Assembly (NCBI GenBank): GCA_021775005.1
Contig: JAJFIK010000067.1
Coordinates: forward strand, 1-50,385
Length of the DNA stretch: 50,385 bases
Origin: Rhodospirillales bacterium
GTDB lineage: Bacteria; Pseudomonadota; Alphaproteobacteria; JAJFIK01
Direction: 5' to 3'
How positions within the stretch are numbered: position 1 is the stretch's first letter; every line of letters begins with the position of its first letter. The position numbers and the translations under genes were made by a program. The notes under the pieces were generated by a model that was given only the letters and a program-made list of their open reading frames with translations, searched no databases and was not told the DNA's origin. Shown piece after piece: positions 17,517 through 26,938 of this stretch.

Positions 17517-19253
17517 ATGTCTGCATTGCTGGATCTATTGAGCGCGAAGCTGGGTGATGCTTTTGCGGCCGAAGGGCTTGAGGCATCGCTTGGGGCCACC
17601 CGTGTCTCAGATCGCCCGGACCTAGCGCAATTTCAGTGCAATGGTGCAATGGCGGCGGCAAAGATAGCCAAAACCAACCCGCGTGCCATTGCGGAAAAGA
17701 TCAAGGCGCGCGTTGAATCTGATCCGCTTTTCACAAAAGTGGAATTGGCCGGTCCTGGATTTATCAACCTTACTTTGACCGATAGTTTTTTGGCGGACGG
17801 CGCCAATCGTATTGCGCAAGATGGGCGCTACGGGGTGCCAGTCGTTGACCCTGCAAAAACCATAGTGCTGGATTTTGGCGGCCCCAATGTGGCCAAGCCC
17901 CTTCATGTGGGGCACTTACGCTCAGCCATTATTGGCGAATCTCTGCAGCGCCTCATGCGCTTTATGGGCGATACGGTGATTTCCGACATTCATATGGGGG
18001 ACTGGGGCTTGCAGATGGGGCAGGTACTTTATGGCCTTGAACACCCTGATGTAACCGGCGTTGTGGTGGATGGCGATCCCACTCTTGAGCAGCTCGAAGA
18101 AATTTACCCCGCCGTAAGCGCTGCCTCGAAAGAAGATGAAACGGTTCTGGGTCGCGCGCGGGAGATTACCGCTCGGCTGCAGGAACACGACAACGTCTAT
18201 TACCCCCGTTGGCAGCGCGTGCGAGAGATTTCGACCGCTTCTATTCGTGAAGGGTTTGACGCCTTGGGCGTAACCTTCGACGAATGGAAGGGTGAAGCGG
18301 ATGTGGATCATCTGATCGACGATATGGTCACGGCGATCAAGGTTTCCGGCAAGGCGCGCCTGAGCGATGGTGCGCTCATTATTGATGTGGCACGGGATGA
18401 CGACAAAAAGGAAGTGCCGCCGCTCATATTGCTGAAATCAGACGGCGCGGCGATGTACTCCACCACGGATTTGGCAACCATTGTTGATCGGGTTCAGAGC
18501 CACGACCCAGACGAAATTCTTTACGTAGTGGATCAACGCCAAAACTTGCACTTTGAGCAGGTCTTCCGCGCCGCGAAGAAAACCGGCATCAATGGTCACG
18601 CCGAAATGGAACACCTGGGCTTTGGCACCATGAACGGGCCTGACGGCAAGCCCTTCAAGACCCGCGAAGGCGGCGTCATGAAGCTTGCAGATCTTATTGA
18701 AAATGCGACCCAGGCGGCAGCAACCCGCATGGCCGAAGCGGGCATTGGCGCAGACTTTGCTGAGGACGAACGCAGCAAGATCGCGCGTCAGGTCGGCATC
18801 GCGGCGATTAAATTTGCCGACCTCTCCAATCATCGCATGGCGAATTACATTTTCGATCTTGATCGTTTTGCATCTTTTGAAGGCAAGACGGGGCCATATC
18901 TTCAATATGCAGCTGTGCGTATCAAATCGTTGTTGCGCCGGGCGCGAGATGAAGACCGTTTTGTTGAAGGCCCCATCGTCATTGGTGCGAAGGAGGAACG
19001 CAATCTTGTGCTCACCGCCCTCAGCATCGATGACGCGCTGGGAAACGCCTATGATAAACACGCGCCCAATCTCATTTGCGAATTTGCCTATAATCTGGCG
19101 CAAAGTTTTTCGAGCTTTTATGCCGCTTGCCATGTGGTGCGCGAAGAAGATGAGGGCACACGCGCCAGCCGACTCAGTCTCGCGGCGCTGACCCTGGCGC
19201 AGTTGGAGCTCTGTCTGGAGCTTTTAGGAATCGAAATTCCTGAGCGAATGTAA
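17517..19253 (+). CDS. argS: Arginyl-tRNA synthetase
   Basis: A 578-residue class I synthetase that charges tRNA-Arg. The N-terminal Add-1 domain (about 1-100) is followed by the catalytic core with the HIGH-type motif HVGH at 130-133 inside GGPNVAKPLHVGHLRSAIIGES, here described only by its key residues. The segment GDWGLQMG and the C-terminal anticodon-binding domain beginning around FEGKTGPYLQYAAVR are typical. A canonical KMSK is not evident, as is usual in many ArgRS. The gene is followed by the riboswitch-bearing leader of the glycine cleavage operon. Confidence 0.98.
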   Translation: MSALLDLLSAKLGDAFAAEGLEASLGATRVSDRPDLAQFQCNGAMAAAKIAKTNPRAIAEKIKARVESDPLFTKVELAGPGFINLTLTDSFLADGANRIAQDGRYGVPVVDPAKTIVLDFGGPNVAKPLHVGHLRSAIIGESLQRLMRFMGDTVISDIHMGDWGLQMGQVLYGLEHPDVTGVVVDGDPTLEQLEEIYPAVSAASKEDETVLGRAREITARLQEHDNVYYPRWQRVREISTASIREGFDALGVTFDEWKGEADVDHLIDDMVTAIKVSGKARLSDGALIIDVARDDDKKEVPPLILLKSDGAAMYSTTDLATIVDRVQSHDPDEILYVVDQRQNLHFEQVFRAAKKTGINGHAEMEHLGFGTMNGPDGKPFKTREGGVMKLADLIENATQAAATRMAEAGIGADFAEDERSKIARQVGIAAIKFADLSNHRMANYIFDLDRFASFEGKTGPYLQYAAVRIKSLLRRARDEDRFVEGPIVIGAKEERNLVLTALSIDDALGNAYDKHAPNLICEFAYNLAQSFSSFYAACHVVREEDEGTRASRLSLAALTLAQLELCLELLGIEIPERM

Positions 19254-19280
19254 TGCTTTAGGAGTTGCATCAAGGGGCGA

Positions 19281-19344
19281 TTGACTCTCTGACTGCTGCT
19301 TCTATTCTCAATCAGCTTGGCATAGGCGACAGGCACGATATATC
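19281..19344 (+). promoter_or_regulatory. Candidate promoters of the glycine cleavage operon
   Basis: Two sigma-70-like hexamer pairs lie between argS and the riboswitch. One is TTGACT (19281-19286) and TATTCT (19303-19308) with a 16-bp spacer. The other is TTGGCA (19317-19322) and TATATC (19339-19344), also with a 16-bp spacer. The second would start transcription only a few bases before aptamer 1 (19355). The first leaves about 40 nt of leader, enough for a kink-turn leader segment. Which is used cannot be decided from sequence. Confidence 0.4.
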
Positions 19345-19354
19345 TACGACGCAT

Positions 19355-19575
19355 GCGCGGGAGAGACCGACCCCTGTTGAGGGTTGGCGCCGAAGGAGCA
19401 ACCGCCCCGGAAACTCTCAGGCACAAGGGACCGCGCGCGCGTAACGTAACTCTGGAAAGAAGAGGTAGGCGATGTACCTGCCTCTCACCGAAGGGGTAAG
19501 CGGATAGGTTTGGACCCCCGGCGTTGGTGGGCGGGCGGCATCCGTGAAACTCTCAGGTCCCATGACAGAGGGGGC
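19355..19575 (+). promoter_or_regulatory. Tandem glycine riboswitch upstream of gcvT
   Basis: Two consecutive glycine aptamers. Aptamer 1 is closed by GCGCGG (19355-19360) pairing with CCGCGC (19431-19436), and contains GAGAG, GCCGAAGGAGCAA and the conserved AACTCTCAGGC. Aptamer 2 begins at CTCTG (19450-19454), paired with CAGAG (19566-19570), and contains CACCGAAGGGGTAAGC, AACTCTCAGG and ACAGAGGGGG. A helix formed by AGAGGTAGG and CCTGCCTCT lies between. These sequence blocks are the diagnostic core of the glycine riboswitch. In tandem switches of this kind glycine binding usually turns on the gcv genes, and here the full gcvT-gcvH-gcvPA-gcvPB set follows. This element accounts for most of the 382-bp gap between argS and gcvT. 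Confidence 0.95.
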
Positions 19576-19629
19576 ATCTAACCTTGCGAGGGCTAACCCG
19601 CGCGAGATTGCGATGCTTCAAATGGGACC
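19556..19629 (+). promoter_or_regulatory. Predicted riboswitch expression platform / gcvT ribosome-binding region
   Basis: The 3' part of aptamer 2 carries GGTCCCAT (19556-19563). It is exactly complementary over 8 bp to ATGGGACC (19622-19629), which holds the only Shine-Dalgarno-like GGGA, 8 nt before the gcvT ATG. Pairing would hide the ribosome-binding region and break up aptamer 2. Glycine-stabilised folding would release it, giving a translational ON switch. A weaker hairpin (GCGAGGG/CCCGCGC, about 19587-19604) lies between. The complementarity is seen directly; the mechanism is inferred. Confidence 0.5.
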
Positions 19630-19635
19630 GGCTAC

Positions 19636-20775
19636 ATGGGCACAGCGCCAGACACACTTCTAAAAACACCGTTGCATGGGTTGCACAAGGAATTGGGCGG
19701 CAAGCTGGTTCCCTTTGCGGGCTACGACATGCCGGTGCAATTTGGCGGCATCCTGGCTGAGCACAATCATTGTCGCAGCTCTGCAGGCCTGTTCGATGTC
19801 TCGCACATGGGACAAGCGTTTCTTATTGGCCCAGACCACGAAACAACAGCGGCAGCCCTTGAAGCGCTTGTGCCCGGCGACATCAAGGGTCTTGCCCCCG
19901 GCGCTATGCGCTACACGCTGCTGCTCAACGAAGGTGGCGGTATTCTCGATGACCTGATGGTGACGCGAGCGGGCAGCGCGGACTATGACGGTTGGATTTT
20001 TCTTGTGGTCAATGCCGCCTGTAAAGATGCTGACTTTGCCCATATCGCCAAGCATTTGCCCAAAGGCATTGAGCTTGATATCGCCACCAGTAAAGCGCTC
20101 ATCGCCCTGCAAGGCCCCAAGGCCGTGGACGTGATCAGTCGCCACGCACCGGAGGCGGCGAAGCTTGTATTCATGACCGGCAAGCGCATGACGGTGGCGG
20201 GCATTGAGGGCTGCATCGTGACAAGGTCAGGCTATACCGGCGAAGATGGGGTCGAAATCTCGGTTCCCGCCGACAAAGCCGACAAGCTCGCGCGGCTACT
20301 TATGGCAGAGCCTGAAGTGGCACCCATCGGCCTTGGCGCGCGGGACAGCTTGCGCCTGGAAGCGGGGCTTTGCCTCTATGGCCATGACATCGACGAGACA
20401 ACAACGCCCGTTGAAGCCGCGCTCATCTGGGCGGTATCAAAATCCCGTCGTGAGCTTGCGGGCTTTCCCGGCAGCGCAAAGATCGTCGAGCAAATCGCAA
20501 ACGGCGTTGCGCGCAAGCGTGTCGGTATTTTGCCTAACGGCCGCGCACCCGCTCGCGAAGGCACCAGCGTCCTTGATTTGGACGGCAACAAGATCGGTAC
20601 CATCACCAGCGGCGGCTTTGGCCCCACGGTGGGGGGGCCTGTGGCCATGGGGTATGTGGCCACCGCATTTGCAAAAATTGGCACCGAAGTGGGCCTTGAT
20701 GTGCGGGGGAAGATCCACCCCGCGCGCATCGCCAAAATGCCCTTCGCGCCACACAACTACGTCAAAGAACTCTAA
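19636..20775 (+). CDS. gcvT: Aminomethyltransferase (glycine cleavage T protein)
   Basis: The T protein transfers the methylene carbon from aminomethyl-lipoyl-H protein to tetrahydrofolate and releases ammonia. Length 379. Typical segments are PLHGLHKELGGKLVPFAGYDMPVQF (start of the folate-binding domain), LFDVSHMGQ and SGYTGEDGVEISV. The C-terminal barrel domain ends with KIHPARIAKMPF. It is the first gene behind the glycine riboswitch and is followed 10 bp later by gcvH. Confidence 0.98.
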   Translation: MGTAPDTLLKTPLHGLHKELGGKLVPFAGYDMPVQFGGILAEHNHCRSSAGLFDVSHMGQAFLIGPDHETTAAALEALVPGDIKGLAPGAMRYTLLLNEGGGILDDLMVTRAGSADYDGWIFLVVNAACKDADFAHIAKHLPKGIELDIATSKALIALQGPKAVDVISRHAPEAAKLVFMTGKRMTVAGIEGCIVTRSGYTGEDGVEISVPADKADKLARLLMAEPEVAPIGLGARDSLRLEAGLCLYGHDIDETTTPVEAALIWAVSKSRRELAGFPGSAKIVEQIANGVARKRVGILPNGRAPAREGTSVLDLDGNKIGTITSGGFGPTVGGPVAMGYVATAFAKIGTEVGLDVRGKIHPARIAKMPFAPHNYVKEL

Positions 20776-20785
20776 GGGGGCAGTA

Positions 20786-21160
20786 ATGAGCAAATATTTT
20801 ACTGAAGATCACGAATGGGCCGATGTGACGGATGGCGTCGCCACCATTGGCATCACCGCCTATGCCGCTGAGCAGCTTGGCGATGTTGTCTATGTGGAGC
20901 TGCCGGACGTAGGCAAGTCGTTCAAGGCCAAAGACGAAGTGGCAACTGTTGAATCCGTCAAGGCAGCCAGCGAGATTTACGCGCCCCTGTCCGGTGAAAT
21001 TGTCGCCATGAACGAGGCGCTGGCGGAAAATCCCGCGCTGGTGAATGAAAGCCCTGAAGGCGATGGCTGGTTCTTTAAGCTCAAACTAAGCGATGAAACT
21101 GAGACCGCGCCGCTGATGGACGAAGCCGCCTATAAGACCTTCGTCGCCGGATTGGAGTAG
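20786..21160 (+). CDS. gcvH: Glycine cleavage H protein
   Basis: The small lipoyl carrier of the glycine cleavage system shuttles the aminomethyl group between the P, T and L proteins. It has 124 residues, with the lipoylated Lys at K59 in [14 protein letters not shown]. It begins [13 protein letters not shown], the family-typical start, with a strong AAGGGGG ribosome-binding site 5 nt upstream. The frame stays open upstream through the gcvT coding region, but that extension overlaps gcvT out of frame and is not real. The lipoamide dehydrogenase (L protein) gene is not in this operon. Confidence 0.98.
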   Translation: MSKYFTEDHEWADVTDGVATIGITAYAAEQLGDVVYVELPDVGKSFKAKDEVATVESVKAASEIYAPLSGEIVAMNEALAENPALVNESPEGDGWFFKLKLSDETETAPLMDEAAYKTFVAGLE

Positions 21161-21164
21161 GCCG

Positions 21165-22520
21165 ATGCGTTATCTTCCCCATACAGCTGCGCAGCGCCAG
21201 GAAATGCTGACCGTCATTGGCGCAAGCAGCATTGATGAGTTATTCAAGGATGTGCCCGCATCGGCGTGCCGTGACGGGCTTGTTGATCTACCGCTCCATC
21301 AGGGCGAGCTTGATGTCGATCGCGCCCTAAGCGCCTTGGCGGCCAAAAATGTGGCCGCAGGAAGCGTGCCATTCTTTCTGGGCGCAGGGGCTTATCGCCA
21401 TCACGTGCCTTCGAGCGTCGATCATTTGATCCAGCGCTCGGAGTTTCTCACCGCCTATACTCCGTATCAGCCAGAGATCAGCCAGGGCACCACGCAAATG
21501 TTGTTTGAATTTCAAACGCAAGTGGCGCTGATGATGGGCATGGAAGTGGCCAATGCCTCCATGTATGACGCCTCCACGGCCACAGCCGAAGCGGTGCAGA
21601 TGGCGTTTCGTGTGACCCGCCGCAACAAGGCAATCCTGTCGGGCGGTCTTCACCCGCACTATCGCGACGTGGTGGACACCATGGACCGGTTTGATGCAGA
21701 TGATGATGATGAAATCATTGTGCTGCCGACGGCTGTGCAGACCGGCGAAGACCTCAGCGCGCAAATCGATAGTGAAACCGCCTGCATCGTGGTGCAGTAT
21801 CCGTCGTTCTTTGGCGGCATCGAAGATTTCACCAAGCTTGCTGAGGTCGCCCATGACAAGGGTGCGTTGTTGGTGGTCGTCGTGACAGAGATTGTTTCAC
21901 TGGGGCTTTTGAAATCCCCCGGCGCCATGGGCGCTGACATTGTGGTGGGCGAGGGGCAGAGCATTGGCAATGCGCTGAATTATGGGGGGCCGTATTTGGG
22001 CCTTTTCGCCACGCGGCAGAAATATGTGCGGCAAATGCCGGGGCGTATTGCCGGCGAGACCACCGATGCCAATGGCAAGCGCGGCTATGTGCTGACCCTG
22101 TCAACGCGGGAGCAACACATCCGGCGCGAAAAGGCGACCTCGAACATCTGCACAAACTCTGGCCTTTGTTGTTTGGCGTTTACGATTCACATGGCCCTCT
22201 TGGGGGAGGAAGGCTTTACAAGGCTGGCCAGGCTCAACCACCAATCGGCGGTGCAAACCGCAACTGCGTTGGCGGATGTGCCGGGCGTGGAGGTGCTGAC
22301 AAGCTCGTTCTTTAACGAGTTCACCCTGCGCCTGCCAAAACCTGCGGCGGGCGTTGTGGAAGCCCTGGCGGCCAAGGACGTTCTGGGCGGTGTGCCCGCA
22401 TCACGGCTTTTGCCCAATGACCCATCGATGGAGAACCTTCTCGTTATTGCGGCAACAGAAACCAACACAGATGCGGATCGCAGCGCCTTTGTTGCGGCGC
22501 TAAAGGAGGTATTGTCATGA
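21165..22520 (+). CDS. gcvPA: Glycine dehydrogenase (decarboxylating) subunit 1
   Basis: The first half of a two-subunit P protein, which decarboxylates glycine with PLP and loads the aminomethyl group onto the H protein. Length 451, normal. Family segments are [35 protein letters not shown] and [18 protein letters not shown]. It starts 4 bp after gcvH, and its stop overlaps the gcvPB start (ATGA, 22517-22520). Split gcvP genes are widespread in bacteria; E. coli has a fused version. Confidence 0.97.
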   Translation: MRYLPHTAAQRQEMLTVIGASSIDELFKDVPASACRDGLVDLPLHQGELDVDRALSALAAKNVAAGSVPFFLGAGAYRHHVPSSVDHLIQRSEFLTAYTPYQPEISQGTTQMLFEFQTQVALMMGMEVANASMYDASTATAEAVQMAFRVTRRNKAILSGGLHPHYRDVVDTMDRFDADDDDEIIVLPTAVQTGEDLSAQIDSETACIVVQYPSFFGGIEDFTKLAEVAHDKGALLVVVVTEIVSLGLLKSPGAMGADIVVGEGQSIGNALNYGGPYLGLFATRQKYVRQMPGRIAGETTDANGKRGYVLTLSTREQHIRREKATSNICTNSGLCCLAFTIHMALLGEEGFTRLARLNHQSAVQTATALADVPGVEVLTSSFFNEFTLRLPKPAAGVVEALAAKDVLGGVPASRLLPNDPSMENLLVIAATETNTDADRSAFVAALKEVLS

Positions 22521-24088
22521 ACCGCCACGGACGCCCCACAGCGCCAACCGGCGCGAACAAAGCCCAGGCAACTGACTTCAAAACCATCTCGGGCCATCGC
22601 GGGCTTGATCAAGACGAGCCATTGCTGTTTGAAATCGGCCGACCAGGCCACTGCGGTGTTGATCTGCCGGAGCCGGATGCAAAGATCGAGAGTCGCCTCG
22701 GGGGGCTTGAACGCGGTGAAGACATCGGCTTGCCCGGTGTCTCAGAGCCTGAAGTGGTGCGCCATTTCGTGCGCCTTTCCCGGATGAATTACGCCATTGA
22801 TCTGGGGATCTATCCGCTCGGATCATGCACCATGAAACACAATCCACGGCTCAATGAGAAAGTCGCGCGCCTGCCGGGCTTTGCCGACATTCACCCGCTG
22901 CAGCCCCAATCCACCGTGCAAGGGGCGCTTGAGTTGATGGATCAACTGGGGACCTGGCTGAAGACCCTCACCGGCATGCCCGATGTGGCCCTATCGCCCA
23001 AGGCTGGCGCCCATGGGGAGCTTTGCGGCCTCATGACCATTCGCGCGGCATTGGAAGCGCGCGGAGAAAAGCGCACGCGCGTGCTTGTTCCTGAATCAGC
23101 CCATGGCACCAACCCGGCCACAGCGGCGGCATGCGGCTATATCGTTGATGAAATTCCCGCCACCGCCGATGGCCGTGTGGATGTGGCAGCGTTCAAGGCC
23201 AAGCTCGACACCGATGTGGCCGCAATCATGCTCACCAACCCCAACACCTGTGGGCTGTTTGAGCGCGATATTATCGAGATCGCTGATGCCATCCACGCGG
23301 TGGGGGGGTATTTCTACTGCGATGGCGCAAACTTCAACGCCATCATGGGACGGGTGCGCCCAGGTGATCTGGGCGTTGATGCCATGCACATCAACTTGCA
23401 CAAGACCTTCTCCACCCCTCATGGCGGCGGCGGCCCGGGGTCGGGCCCGGTGACGCTGTCAGAGGCTCTCGCGCCCTATGCGCCGCTTCCCTATGTGGTG
23501 AGCCATGGGGGCGGGTTCGCCCTTGTGGAGAACCAAGGCGACGCAGCTGACACTGCTCCGCTGGGCCGCATGGTCGCGTTCCACGGCCAAATGGGGATGT
23601 ACGTGCGCGCCCTTGCGTTCATGATGAGCCACGGCGCCGATGGGCTGCGCCAGGCGGCGGAAGACGCCGTGCTCAACGCCAATTACATCATGGCGTGCCT
23701 TGAGGACGTGATGACGGTCTCATTTGCAGGCCCCTGCATGCACGAATGTCTGTTTGATGATCGTTTCCTCAACGGCAGTGGTGTGACCACGCTGGATTTT
23801 GCCAAAGCCATGATCGATGAGGGCTATCATCCCATGACCATGTATTTCCCACTGGTGGTACACGGGGCCATGCTCATTGAGCCAACGGAATCTGAGTCCA
23901 AGGAAAGTATCGACCAGTTTGTGGCAAGTTTGCGGTCACTGGCGACCCGGGCCAAGGCGGGGGAAACAGAGCGCTTCATTGGTGCGCCGTTCTTCGCCCC
24001 TCGCGCGCGGCTTGATGAAACCGGCGCGGCACGAAAGCCGATCCTGCGCTACACCCCTGTGGTGCCCACTGCACAAGCTGCGGAGTAA
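22517..24088 (+). CDS. gcvPB: Glycine dehydrogenase (decarboxylating) subunit 2
   Basis: The second, PLP-binding half of the P protein. Length 523. The PLP Lys is K296 in the motif [29 protein letters not shown] and [12 protein letters not shown] are conserved P-protein segments. Translation is probably coupled to gcvPA by the 4-bp overlap. A nucleotidyltransferase-like gene follows after only 3 bp, so it shares the glycine-controlled transcript. Confidence 0.97.
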   Translation: MNRHGRPTAPTGANKAQATDFKTISGHRGLDQDEPLLFEIGRPGHCGVDLPEPDAKIESRLGGLERGEDIGLPGVSEPEVVRHFVRLSRMNYAIDLGIYPLGSCTMKHNPRLNEKVARLPGFADIHPLQPQSTVQGALELMDQLGTWLKTLTGMPDVALSPKAGAHGELCGLMTIRAALEARGEKRTRVLVPESAHGTNPATAAACGYIVDEIPATADGRVDVAAFKAKLDTDVAAIMLTNPNTCGLFERDIIEIADAIHAVGGYFYCDGANFNAIMGRVRPGDLGVDAMHINLHKTFSTPHGGGGPGSGPVTLSEALAPYAPLPYVVSHGGGFALVENQGDAADTAPLGRMVAFHGQMGMYVRALAFMMSHGADGLRQAAEDAVLNANYIMACLEDVMTVSFAGPCMHECLFDDRFLNGSGVTTLDFAKAMIDEGYHPMTMYFPLVVHGAMLIEPTESESKESIDQFVASLRSLATRAKAGETERFIGAPFFAPRARLDETGAARKPILRYTPVVPTAQAAE

Positions 24089-24091
24089 GGT

Positions 24092-24676
24092 GTGGGCGAG
24101 TGCCAGTCGGAAGCCTTTTTGACGGCGCTCAACCAAAACCCCTTTGTCCAGGAAATCATGGATGGGTTGGCTTCGATGGACCTGCCCGATGCGTGGCTCG
24201 TGTCCGGCTGCCTTACACAAACCGTGTGGAATGTCTTGCGTGAACGCGATCCCACGCAAGGGATCAAAGATTACGACGTCTTTTATTTTGATCCCGACAC
24301 CTCGTGGGAGGCGGAGGATACCGTCATTCGCCACGTTACCACGACGTTCGCACATGTTCCGGGCGGCGTAGAGGTTCGTAATCAGGCGCGGGTGCATCTT
24401 TGGGCGCCGGAAAAGTTCGGTAAGGAAATGGCGCCGCAAAAATGTGCCACGGATGGGATCGACGGGTTTCTGACTACCTGCACCATGGTGGGGGCGAAAC
24501 GCACTTCCGAAGGGGTCACTCACCTATATGCCCCAGTCGGGCTCACTGATGTTTTCGATGGAATTATTGCGCCCAATCCGCTCAAGTCTGTCAGGGGGCA
24601 GGAGGCGTATTATTGGACAAAAGCCAGACGCTGGCAGGGCGAGTGGCCGGACCTCGAAATTCAGAACCCGAATTAA
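24092..24676 (+). CDS. Nucleotidyltransferase-like protein (NTP_transf_6 family)
   Basis: A 194-residue protein of the uncharacterised nucleotidyltransferase family often labelled DUF925/NTP_transf_6. The visible core is LVSGCLTQTVWN followed by GIKDYDVFYFDPDTSWEAED, which carries the Asp-x-Asp pair (DYD) expected for metal binding, and a C-terminal segment EAYYWTKARRW. The substrate is unknown. The GTG start lies 3 bp after the gcvPB stop, so it is the last gene of the glycine-riboswitch operon. A biochemical link to glycine metabolism is not established. Confidence 0.85.
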   Translation: MGECQSEAFLTALNQNPFVQEIMDGLASMDLPDAWLVSGCLTQTVWNVLRERDPTQGIKDYDVFYFDPDTSWEAEDTVIRHVTTTFAHVPGGVEVRNQARVHLWAPEKFGKEMAPQKCATDGIDGFLTTCTMVGAKRTSEGVTHLYAPVGLTDVFDGIIAPNPLKSVRGQEAYYWTKARRWQGEWPDLEIQNPN

Positions 24677-24701
24677 AAGGTCGGGCGATGAACCCGGCCT
24701 T
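24677..24701. terminator. Bidirectional terminator hairpin between convergent operons
   Basis: AAGGTCGGG (24677-24685) pairs with CCCGGCCTT (24693-24701) across a 7-nt loop, giving a 9-bp stem with one G-T wobble. It starts directly after the stop codon of the nucleotidyltransferase gene (24674-24676) and lies 23 bp from the stop of atpF on the other strand. Short, imperfect T-runs flank both sides. Position and symmetry suit a shared terminator. Confidence 0.6.
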
Positions 24702-24724
24702 GTTTCGTCTGAAACGCGGAAGGT

Positions 24725-25216
24725 CTAATTCAGCTTGGTGCCCAGATCACCGATGGCGGTATCCACCAATGCGGCATCTTTCCCAGCGTCAGTATTCGCG
24801 GCGATGATCTCGCGTGCGGCAGCGACCGCCGCTTCGGAGGCCACGTTACGCACTTCGTTGATGGCTTGCGCTTCGGCTTGGGCGATTTTGTCCTCAGCAA
24901 GGCGCGAGCGACGCTTGAGCTGCGCGGCCAACTCGGTCCGGGTTTCCTCAACCAGGCGCTCAGCTTCCGCTTTTGCGGCCTCAACGATCTCGTCGGCTTC
25001 GCCTTCAGCTTCCCGCTGCTTGCGTTGATATGAGGCCAGCAGCGTTTGCGCTTCTTCACGCAAGCGGCGGGCTTCTTCAAGCTCATTGGCGATTCTCTCC
25101 GCCCGATCATCGAGGGATTTCATCATCTGGCTTGGTACGCGGAGATAAATCACACCGCCGGCGAAGATCAACAGCGCCACAAGAGCCCAAAACGAATTAT
25201 CGAAAAACTCAGGCAT
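24725..25216 (-). CDS. atpF: ATP synthase F0 subunit b
   Basis: A stator subunit linking the membrane a subunit to F1. The 163 residues have one N-terminal helix (about 9-27, FWALVALLIFAGGVIYLRVP) followed by a long charged coiled coil (about 35-135). It is the last gene of the atpI-atpB-atpE-b'-b F0 operon. The start overlaps the b' stop by one base (TAATG). The F1 genes are elsewhere in the genome, as usual for alphaproteobacteria. Confidence 0.95.
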   Translation of the reverse strand: MPEFFDNSFWALVALLIFAGGVIYLRVPSQMMKSLDDRAERIANELEEARRLREEAQTLLASYQRKQREAEGEADEIVEAAKAEAERLVEETRTELAAQLKRRSRLAEDKIAQAEAQAINEVRNVASEAAVAAAREIIAANTDAGKDAALVDTAIGDLGTKLN

Positions 25217-25809
25217 TATCGGGTCCCTTCAAGGGCGCGATCAACGGCGCTGACCACTGACTGCGCATCAGCTGCTTCACCTGTCAGGCGATCGATGATG
25301 GCCACGGCTGTCTCGCTTGCCACTTCACGCACGCCCGCAAGGGCTTTGTCTTTAGTAGCGGCGATGCGCTGTTCGGCATCGGTGAGCTGCGCGTCGATCT
25401 CGGCGTCCGCATCAGCCCGCAAGGCGTCAGTTTCCACTTTCATGGTGTCGCGGGTTTCGCCGGCAATTTTGAGCGCTTCAGCGCGAGCATCGGCCAAAGC
25501 CTTCTCATAGGTGGCTATGGCCTCGTCGGTTTGCTCACGCAACTCCTGCGCTTTGTCAAGATCACCGGCAATGCGTTCCCGGCGCGCCTCAAGAATGCCG
25601 CCAACACGTGGCAAGGCGATGCGGCTCATCAAGAGATAGAGCAGCCCAAACGTGATCACCAACCAGATCAGCTGTGGCACAAAGAATGCTGGATCAAACG
25701 GCGGGAAGGGGGCGTCATGCGCCCCTTCCTCAACGTGACCCAGCTCTTCGATCAGCTCGTGTTCGTCAGCCGCTTCGTGATGCTCTGCGACTTCGAATTC
25801 GCTCGCCAT
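25216..25809 (-). CDS. ATP synthase F0 subunit b'
   Basis: The second, diverged b-type stator subunit found in alphaproteobacteria, cyanobacteria and chloroplasts, forming a b-b' heterodimer. Length 197. The single helix (FVPQLIWLVITFGLLYLLMS, about 43-62) is followed by a long coiled coil. Before the helix lies an unusual acidic, His-containing head (residues about 4-35, EFEVAEHHEAADEHELIEEL) on the periplasmic side. Many b' subunits carry a shorter version of this head. It sits between atpE and atpF. Confidence 0.93.
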   Translation of the reverse strand: MASEFEVAEHHEAADEHELIEELGHVEEGAHDAPFPPFDPAFFVPQLIWLVITFGLLYLLMSRIALPRVGGILEARRERIAGDLDKAQELREQTDEAIATYEKALADARAEALKIAGETRDTMKVETDALRADADAEIDAQLTDAEQRIAATKDKALAGVREVASETAVAIIDRLTGEAADAQSVVSAVDRALEGTR

Positions 25810-25900
25810 TATTGACTCCTTCGTGCGCCCCTATGGCGCCAGACAAAGCGGGATACGCGGGAGGGCAAGGCCCCCACACGACCCCGTCTACTATTCGGTC

Positions 25901-26128
25901 TTAAAGAACGAACAGCAGCAGAAGGGCGATCAAAAGACCGAAAATGCCCAGCGCTTCCGTCACGGCGAAACCAAAGATCAGGTTCCCGAACTGGCCTTGT
26001 GCCGCGGTTGGGTTGCGCATGGCACCCTGCAAATAGCTCCCAAAGATGATGCCCACGCCGATACCTGCGCCGCCCATGGCTACACAGGCAAGACCTGCAC
26101 CGATCATTTTTGCTGCTTCGACTTCCAT
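25901..26128 (-). CDS. atpE: ATP synthase F0 subunit c
   Basis: The proteolipid that forms the rotating c-ring. The 75 residues make two hydrophobic helices joined by a polar loop (R38-N39-P40, usually RQP). The proton-carrying carboxylate is E58 in [10 protein letters not shown]. The Gly-rich first helix ([13 protein letters not shown]) is typical. No extra ligands of the Na+-binding type are obvious, so it is probably H+-specific. Gaps of 91 bp to b' and 42 bp to atpB may carry translation signals giving high c-subunit synthesis. Confidence 0.97.
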   Translation of the reverse strand: MEVEAAKMIGAGLACVAMGGAGIGVGIIFGSYLQGAMRNPTAAQGQFGNLIFGFAVTEALGIFGLLIALLLLFVL

Positions 26129-26170
26129 TTGAATGCTCCTTGCTGGGAAGAACGTAAAATATATAGGCCG

Positions 26171-26926
26171 TTAATGGCCCGGGTGAATTGCGTCATTTAG
26201 GTAAATGCAGGTCAAGATCGCAAACACATAGGCTTGCAGAAATGACACCAGAACTTCGAGCGCCGTGAGCGCGATTGTCAGCATCAACGGCAGGATAGAG
26301 AGCGAAATGCTCCACCAGGTGCCTGCGCTAATCAGCAGAACGACGAAGCCTGCAAACACTTTCAGCGCGATGTGACCGGCCAACATATTGGCAAACAAAC
26401 GAACGCCCAGGCTGATGGGCCGCGTGACGAAAGAGAACACTTCGATCAAGGTGACCAATGGCAACAGGACGACAGGAACGCCGGGCAAAACAAACAGCTT
26501 CAGCCACTTCAGGCCGTGGCGATAAATCCCGTAGCCAATCACCAGGGATATCACCAGCATGGCGAGAGCGAAGGTCACAACAAGTTGGCTTGCTACGGTG
26601 TAGAAATAGGGGAACATCCCCATCATGTTGCCAAACAGGATGAACATGAAAAGTGAGAACACCAGCGGGAAAAAGCGCATGCCTTCCGATCCCGCACTCG
26701 ACTTCACCATGTCGGCGACAAATTCATAAGAGATCTCAACCAGCGACTGCATACGGTTGGGGACCAGGGCCCGGCGGCGTGCGCCAGCCAGCATGAACAC
26801 AGTGACAAGGGCAACTGCGGCAATCATGAAAGCGCTGGCGTTGGTCAACGAGGCATCGACGCCTGCGATCGGTAACTCGATCCATTTTTCGAGTGCAAAC
26901 TGGTGGATCGGATCTGTGCCGGCCAT
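26171..26926 (-). CDS. atpB: ATP synthase F0 subunit a
   Basis: The membrane stator subunit containing the proton half-channels. Length 251 with about five to six helices. The essential Arg is R176 in [15 protein letters not shown], with the conserved Asn and His nearby. GNMMGMFPY is another family segment. It begins 12 bp after the atpI stop and is followed by atpE. Confidence 0.97.
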   Translation of the reverse strand: MAGTDPIHQFALEKWIELPIAGVDASLTNASAFMIAAVALVTVFMLAGARRRALVPNRMQSLVEISYEFVADMVKSSAGSEGMRFFPLVFSLFMFILFGNMMGMFPYFYTVASQLVVTFALAMLVISLVIGYGIYRHGLKWLKLFVLPGVPVVLLPLVTLIEVFSFVTRPISLGVRLFANMLAGHIALKVFAGFVVLLISAGTWWSISLSILPLMLTIALTALEVLVSFLQAYVFAILTCIYLNDAIHPGH

Positions 26927-26938
26927 AGTCTAAATGCC

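Noticed and set aside
18438-19133. A 231-codon open frame on the minus strand inside argS
   Set aside because: It is antisense to a clear argS, with no recognisable domain or ribosome-binding site.
20246-20785. A frame fusing 180 codons ahead of gcvH
   Set aside because: The extension is an out-of-frame reading of gcvT; gcvH has its own strong ribosome-binding site and a normal start at 20786.
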